NCBI GenBank assembly: GCA_002508545.1
Contig: DAVH01000064.1
Coordinates: 60,629 to 69,116, forward strand
Reading direction: 5' to 3'
Source of the DNA: Methanomassiliicoccus sp. UBA6
GTDB taxonomy: Archaea; Thermoplasmatota; Thermoplasmata; Methanomassiliicoccales; Methanomassiliicoccaceae
Length of the DNA: 8,488 nucleotides
Numbering within the stretch: position 1 is the first letter of the stretch; the number at the start of each line of letters is the position of its first letter. The notes below the pieces were generated by a model that worked only from the letters and a program-made list of their open reading frames with translations, had not been told where the DNA came from and did no database searches. This document shows positions 5,481 through 8,488 of this stretch, one piece after another. The position numbers and the translations under genes are program-made.

Positions 5481-6652
5481 CCCCTGGACGTCACTGGCAC
5501 CTTCTGCTTCTCCTTGCCCTGGACCACGATCTCCGAGGGGATGAAGTCCCCGTTGACCTTGTCCCGGAAGGCGAACGACGCCCAGCCCTTGGGGATCTGG
5601 GACTCGGGGATGAACTCCCTCTCGTACGGCTGGAAGTCCTTCTGCTCGGCCAGCACTTGGTTCACGTATTCCTTGGTCGGCCTCAGCAGTATGGGCTTCT
5701 CGATCCTGTCCCCGCCCAGCACCTTCTCTGGGTCCTTGTTCTCGAACCTCTGCAGGAGCTCGATCGCGTTCTGCATGTGGCCGATCTCGTCCCGCATCAT
5801 CGTCTCCCAGATCTGCTTGATCCGGGGGTCGCTCTCGCTCTGGGCGCAGGAGAAGTAGTTGTACGCCTCGTTCACCTCCATCAGGAAGTTCATCTCCAGG
5901 GGGGTCATGGTCGCGTCCCCCACGTTCTCGTACTGCGTCACGTGCTGCTCCTCGACGTCGGCGATCTCGCTGTACAACGCCCGGGACAGGTCGTCCTGGA
6001 ACATGCTCCCGTGCGTCTTGTAGTAGTTCTCGGTCTGCTGCTCCGCGGACACGATGGTCAGGAAGTTCATCTTGGTCTTCGGGCTCGCGGTGTCCTTGTT
6101 CCAGTGGTTCCTCATCTCGTCGTGAGGATGCCGGTGATGCACCCTGGTCGGCCGGCCCTCCTTGATCTCGACAGCCCCCTTGGTGACCTTGTTGGCGTCC
6201 TTGCCCTCCATCCGCTGCATGTGGGCGGAGTACCGGTACAGGTGATCGAAATCCTCCAGGAGCGCGAAGTCGAGGACCTTACGCTGGTAGTCGTCATCCT
6301 CGTTCATGGCCAGGTCGGCGGTGAGGTCCACGGCCACCTGCTCGTACCCGATGGTCGTCTCCAGTATCGTCTGGTTGCCGGGGTTCAGCCACTCCACCAG
6401 CTGCTGCTGCATCGACTCCGAGCGCCGGACCATGGCCAGGTTCTCCTTGATCTCCTCATCGGCGATGAGGCGGGCCATGGCGTGCTTGGTGATGAACGCG
6501 TTGTTCTCGATGCCGTTCATCAGGATGACCCTGGTCCTGGTGTACGGATCGGCATTGTTCTTGTCGTATGGCTCGGACAGCAACTGCTCCCAGCTCATGA
6601 ACTGCTCTTCCAGCGGCGTGCCCTTCTCGTCAAACGGTCTGAACGCTGTCAT
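5474..6652 (-). CDS. Ferritin-like diiron protein with a degenerate second repeat
   Basis: I do not recognise the exact family of this 392-residue protein. Its second half fits a ferritin/rubrerythrin-type four-helix diiron domain: E204, E234-x-x-H237, E259 or E262, and E289-x-x-H292, with the expected spacing of about 30 residues within each helix pair. The first half looks like a degenerate copy: E50 in GIENN, E104 in GYEQ and D134-x-x-H137 in LLEDFDH, but no clear ExxH for its second helix. Between them is a His-rich linker, VHHRHPHDEMRNHW (171-184). There is no signal peptide or membrane helix in frame. The function could be oxidation of a substrate, peroxide reduction or iron handling; the sequence does not decide. 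I chose ATG 6652 because GAGG lies 6 bases upstream; ATGs at 6670 and 6685 lack a ribosome-binding site. The gene stands alone. Confidence 0.85.
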   Translation of the reverse strand: MTAFRPFDEKGTPLEEQFMSWEQLLSEPYDKNNADPYTRTRVILMNGIENNAFITKHAMARLIADEEIKENLAMVRRSESMQQQLVEWLNPGNQTILETTIGYEQVAVDLTADLAMNEDDDYQRKVLDFALLEDFDHLYRYSAHMQRMEGKDANKVTKGAVEIKEGRPTRVHHRHPHDEMRNHWNKDTASPKTKMNFLTIVSAEQQTENYYKTHGSMFQDDLSRALYSEIADVEEQHVTQYENVGDATMTPLEMNFLMEVNEAYNYFSCAQSESDPRIKQIWETMMRDEIGHMQNAIELLQRFENKDPEKVLGGDRIEKPILLRPTKEYVNQVLAEQKDFQPYEREFIPESQIPKGWASFAFRDKVNGDFIPSEIVVQGKEKQKVPVTSRGR

Positions 6653-6658
6653 TCTTAT

Positions 6659-6662
6659 CCTC
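6659..6662 (-). promoter_or_regulatory. Shine-Dalgarno GAGG deciding the diiron protein start
   Basis: GAGG on the minus strand lies 6 bases before ATG 6652. The two upstream in-frame ATGs (6670 and 6685) have nothing similar, so this site selects the shortest of the three starts, unless the transcript is leaderless. Confidence 0.5.
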
Positions 6663-6690
6663 GCACCCATGCTGGCAGCTGTCATTACTA

Positions 6691-6710
6691 AGCGATTATC
6701 GTGAATCGCT
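6691..6710. repeat. Perfect 7-bp dyad upstream of the diiron gene
   Basis: AGCGATT (6691-6697) and AATCGCT (6704-6710) are perfect inverted repeats with a 6-base spacer. The dyad lies 38-58 bases upstream of the preferred start at 6652, and 5-25 bases upstream of the ATG at 6685. Size and geometry fit the binding site of a dimeric helix-turn-helix regulator. A weak AT-rich element at 6733-6742 could be the promoter, which would put the dyad just after the start of transcription. Confidence 0.45.
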
Positions 6711-6743
6711 GCGACCTGCCGCGCGCTTATCGAGGTAATTGAA

Positions 6744-6771
6744 GGTCGCCCGCCAAGCTCACCGGGCGATC
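6744..6771 (-). terminator. Stem-loop at the DUF2148 stop codon, possible terminator
   Basis: TCGCCCG (6746-6752) pairs perfectly with CGGGCGA (6763-6769) across a 10-base loop; a G-T and a G-C pair extend the stem to 9 pairs (6744-6771). On the message it begins inside the stop codon of the DUF2148 gene. No T-run follows, so a classical intrinsic terminator is doubtful; it may mark or protect the 3' end of the message. Confidence 0.35.
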
Positions 6772-7306
6772 ACTTCTTCGGGCTGCGGTCGAAGAAGATG
6801 TTCTTGCCGGTGGCGGAGAGCGGGATGCCGTGGCAGATGTTCGTCTTCGTCATGCCGAGCCGCCGGGCGGAGACGCCGATGCGGTACATGATGCGGTTGT
6901 CGACGTTCATGTCCGAGGCGACCTTGGCCGCCGAGCCCAGGGCGATCCCGAGGTCCAGCATGCGGATGGAACAGTTCGGCCCGACGAACTCGCCCTCAAC
7001 ATGGTGCCCGTCGAACTCCGCGCAGGTCCGGAACCCGCAGGCGCCGCAGTTCAGCCCCGCTCCCTTGTGCGGAAGCAGGCCGATCAGCACCACCGCCGAC
7101 GCGTCGAGCACGTTCCGGCCGTCGCGCTCCCAGTTCGGAGAGCTCTGCTCCGAGGCGAGCGATATGAGATCGTTCCCGAGGGCCACCCTCTCATCGTCCT
7201 CCAGCACCCTGGCCTCGATGAAGTCCTGGCCGACGGCCTTGGGGGCGGTCCTGGCCGCCAGCTCCATCAGGTCTCCCACGAAGCGCACCGTTTCCTTCAG
7301 AGCCAT
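6770..7306 (-). CDS. DUF2148 (COG4739) iron-sulfur/ferredoxin-domain protein
   Basis: A 178-residue protein of the DUF2148 family, described as containing a ferredoxin-like domain; no reaction has been established for it to my knowledge. Residues CGACGFRTC (87-95, Cys87, Cys90, Cys95) with Cys112 in GPNCSIR form the expected 4Fe-4S ligand set (CxxCxxxxC plus one distant Cys); Cys158 in NICHG is an extra conserved-looking cysteine. The C-terminal GIPLSATGKNIFFDR (160-174) is the usual family ending. The ATG at 7306 is chosen because a TATA-like box lies about 27 bases upstream, as for a leaderless archaeal message; no Shine-Dalgarno is present. Reading upstream to 7429 is possible but would cross that box. 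It is divergent from the histidine kinase. The stem-loop at its stop and the 117-base gap argue against an operon with the diiron gene. Confidence 0.92.
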   Translation of the reverse strand: MALKETVRFVGDLMELAARTAPKAVGQDFIEARVLEDDERVALGNDLISLASEQSSPNWERDGRNVLDASAVVLIGLLPHKGAGLNCGACGFRTCAEFDGHHVEGEFVGPNCSIRMLDLGIALGSAAKVASDMNVDNRIMYRIGVSARRLGMTKTNICHGIPLSATGKNIFFDRSPKK

Positions 7307-7328
7307 GGGAGGCCATCGTACTGTCCAG

Positions 7329-7338
7329 TAAATAAAAA
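7329..7338 (-). promoter_or_regulatory. TATA-like box for the DUF2148 gene
   Basis: The minus strand reads TTTTTATTTA here, centred about 27 bases upstream of the ATG at 7306. This is where the TATA box of a leaderless archaeal transcript should lie, and no Shine-Dalgarno precedes the gene. Confidence 0.5.
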
Positions 7339-7380
7339 TCTCGCACCGACCCGTCGTTTTCATAATTAATATTGGGTTGG

Positions 7381-7393
7381 ATAATATTATATT
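7381..7393 (+). promoter_or_regulatory. TATA-like box for the histidine kinase gene
   Basis: ATAATATTATATT is centred about 30 bases before ATG 7417, which predicts a leaderless or nearly leaderless message. No Shine-Dalgarno is seen before the ATG. The 7357-7393 stretch is markedly more AT-rich than its surroundings. Confidence 0.5.
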
Positions 7394-7416
7394 CACACTG
7401 CCCGAATTCGGCCGAG

Positions 7417-8488
7417 ATGCTGGACCCATCCATGGTCATCATAGCCCTTGTTATCACGGCAATAGCCAGCACTCTTGCCGTCATGGTATGGAACAAGAGC
7501 AAGCGGGATTACCGGAAACCCTTCGCCATGCTGATGTTGTCCGAGCTGCTGATCATGTGGAGCTACACCTTCGAGGTGTCCTCCGCCACCCTGGACGGGA
7601 AGCTGTGGTGGAACAACATCGAGTACGTGGGCTACGTCTGCGCCATGTCGTCGTTCTTCCTCTTCGCCTTACAATACTCCAGTGACATCAGGGTCAACAA
7701 GCCTCTCGTGGCCCTCCTGGGAATACCTTCGGTCCTTATCGTGCTGGTGGTGGTGACGAACCCCTACCATCACCTGTACTATACGAGCACTGCTCTATCC
7801 AGCATTTTCTACAAGTCCTTTGACGCGACCTACGGCCCGCTGTTCTACGCCTACATATCGTACGCAGCGGTGATCATGATCTCGGGCGTGGCCTCCCTGG
7901 CCATCAGGCTAATCAGGGCCTCGAACGCCCATCGGCCAAGGGTGACGGTCACATTCATAGCGGCCCTCATCACCATCATGCCGGTGCTGGTGAACTTCTC
8001 CGCGGCTACCACCGTCCCCGGTGGCATCCACTTCGCCATTGCGTTCCTTCTGTCCGACCTGCTGCTGTTCATCGGGGCCTTCAGCTTCGAGATATTCTCC
8101 ATAGTGCCCTTCGAGCTGGAGAGGGTCATCCAGCTGACCCGCGGGGGTGTCTTCGTCCTCGACGATGAGGACGTGATCATGTTCCAGAACCCGATGGCCG
8201 AGTCCCTTACCGGCAGGAAGGGCTCTCTCTACCGGGACAAGCTCACCGATGCCCTGCCCACCTTCCCCCGGGACGTGCTGTCCGGCGAGAAGGAATCGAG
8301 CTTCGACGTGGAGGACATCTACGAGATCGTCCCCGGCCGCCATTTCGATGTCACCGTCCTTCCGGTCACCGACTACGCGGGCCGGCTGGTGGGCAAGACC
8401 GTCACCCTGAGAGAGGTGACCGCGCAGAAGAGGGCGGAGGCCGAGGCGATGGAGGCCAAGCACACGCTGGACCTCATGAACAGCATCA
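7417..8488 (+). CDS. 7TM-PAS sensor histidine kinase, N-terminal 357 residues (cut by right edge)
   Basis: A membrane sensor whose N-terminal half resembles the 7TM region of histidine kinases (HisKA_7TM type). Seven hydrophobic segments can be placed at about 6-25, 36-54, 69-88, 95-113, 140-165, 175-197 and 204-228. Family-like motifs are VTNPYHHLYYTS (113-124) and GPLFYAYISYA (140-150), and the helix bundle ends in the FEIFSIVPFELERVI exit segment. A PAS domain follows (about 240-335: GGVFVLDDEDVIMFQNPMAE, ending VGKTVTLREVTAQK), then a coiled-coil-like linker. The last visible residues, LDLMNSI, look like the lead-in to the H-box of archaeal kinases, so the phosphoacceptor His should lie a few residues past the window edge; the ATPase domain is not visible. 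The stop-free reading frame is open to the edge. An alternative start is ATG 7432. The signal sensed is unknown. Confidence 0.9.
   Translation, partial: MLDPSMVIIALVITAIASTLAVMVWNKSKRDYRKPFAMLMLSELLIMWSYTFEVSSATLDGKLWWNNIEYVGYVCAMSSFFLFALQYSSDIRVNKPLVALLGIPSVLIVLVVVTNPYHHLYYTSTALSSIFYKSFDATYGPLFYAYISYAAVIMISGVASLAIRLIRASNAHRPRVTVTFIAALITIMPVLVNFSAATTVPGGIHFAIAFLLSDLLLFIGAFSFEIFSIVPFELERVIQLTRGGVFVLDDEDVIMFQNPMAESLTGRKGSLYRDKLTDALPTFPRDVLSGEKESSFDVEDIYEIVPGRHFDVTVLPVTDYAGRLVGKTVTLREVTAQKRAEAEAMEAKHTLDLMNSI

Noticed and set aside
6653..6685. Longer starts of the diiron protein at ATG 6670 and 6685
   Set aside because: Neither has a Shine-Dalgarno, whereas ATG 6652 has GAGG at 6 bases; the start at 6685 would also place the dyad within the ribosome-binding region. 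Not excluded if the message is leaderless.
5303..6691. 462-codon plus-strand open frame opposite the diiron gene
   Set aside because: Its product is Leu/Val/His/Arg-rich in the manner of an antisense shadow of a high-G+C gene, and the minus-strand protein has a coherent metal-ligand pattern.
7381..7390. Self-complementary ATAATATTAT as an operator
   Set aside because: A 10-base AT-only palindrome is expected by chance in such an AT-rich stretch, and its position fits a TATA box better.
7307..7429. Extension of the DUF2148 protein upstream to 7429
   Set aside because: It would put both TATA-like boxes inside the coding region, and the added residues do not belong to the family's normal N-terminus.

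Overview
The window is archaeal chromosome, high in G+C. Rpo4, ribosomal protein L21e, aIF1A, RIO1, a Dim2/Pno1-type KH protein, archaeal Pus10 and DUF655 are all archaeal information-processing genes. The GAGG/GGAGG Shine-Dalgarno sites, AT-rich TATA-like boxes and stop/start overlaps fit a euryarchaeote. The type of histidine kinase and the G+C level make a Thermoplasmatota relative (for example Methanomassiliicoccales) plausible, but this is inference. No tRNA, rRNA, CRISPR array or insertion sequence was seen.

Positions 1-5238 read leftward as two information-processing units. The upstream unit (5238 to 3589) is aIF1A - RIO1 kinase - KH protein, ending in a 4-base ATGA overlap. The downstream unit starts at a TATA-like box near 3575, just after the KH stop. 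It is pus10 - rpl21e - rpo4 - DUF655 - ksgA - a partial gene of unknown function cut by the left edge. Together the two units encode a set of small-subunit biogenesis factors (KsgA/Dim1, Dim2-like KH, RIO1) next to an initiation factor that binds the 30S A site, a tRNA pseudouridine synthase, a 50S protein and the RNA polymerase stalk subunit. The TATA box of the pus10 unit is flanked by an 8-bp inverted repeat that may be an operator or a leader hairpin.

Positions 5239-7306 are accessory and also leftward. A 392-residue protein with a clear ferritin-like diiron domain in its second half, a degenerate repeat of the fold in its first half and a His-rich linker is preceded by a perfect 7-bp dyad. 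Upstream of it is a DUF2148 iron-sulfur protein whose stop codon lies in a stem-loop. Past the diiron stop, a hydrophobic, transmembrane-like segment lies in the -1 frame.

From 7417 rightward, a 7TM-PAS sensor histidine kinase, divergent from the DUF2148 gene, runs off the window just before its expected phosphoacceptor histidine. The two divergent genes share a 110-bp AT-rich intergenic region with one TATA-like box for each direction, both placed for leaderless or nearly leaderless transcripts.

The best candidates for something undescribed are the diiron protein with its dyad and frame-shifted tail, and the unrecognised gene downstream of ksgA. The rest is conserved archaeal housekeeping.
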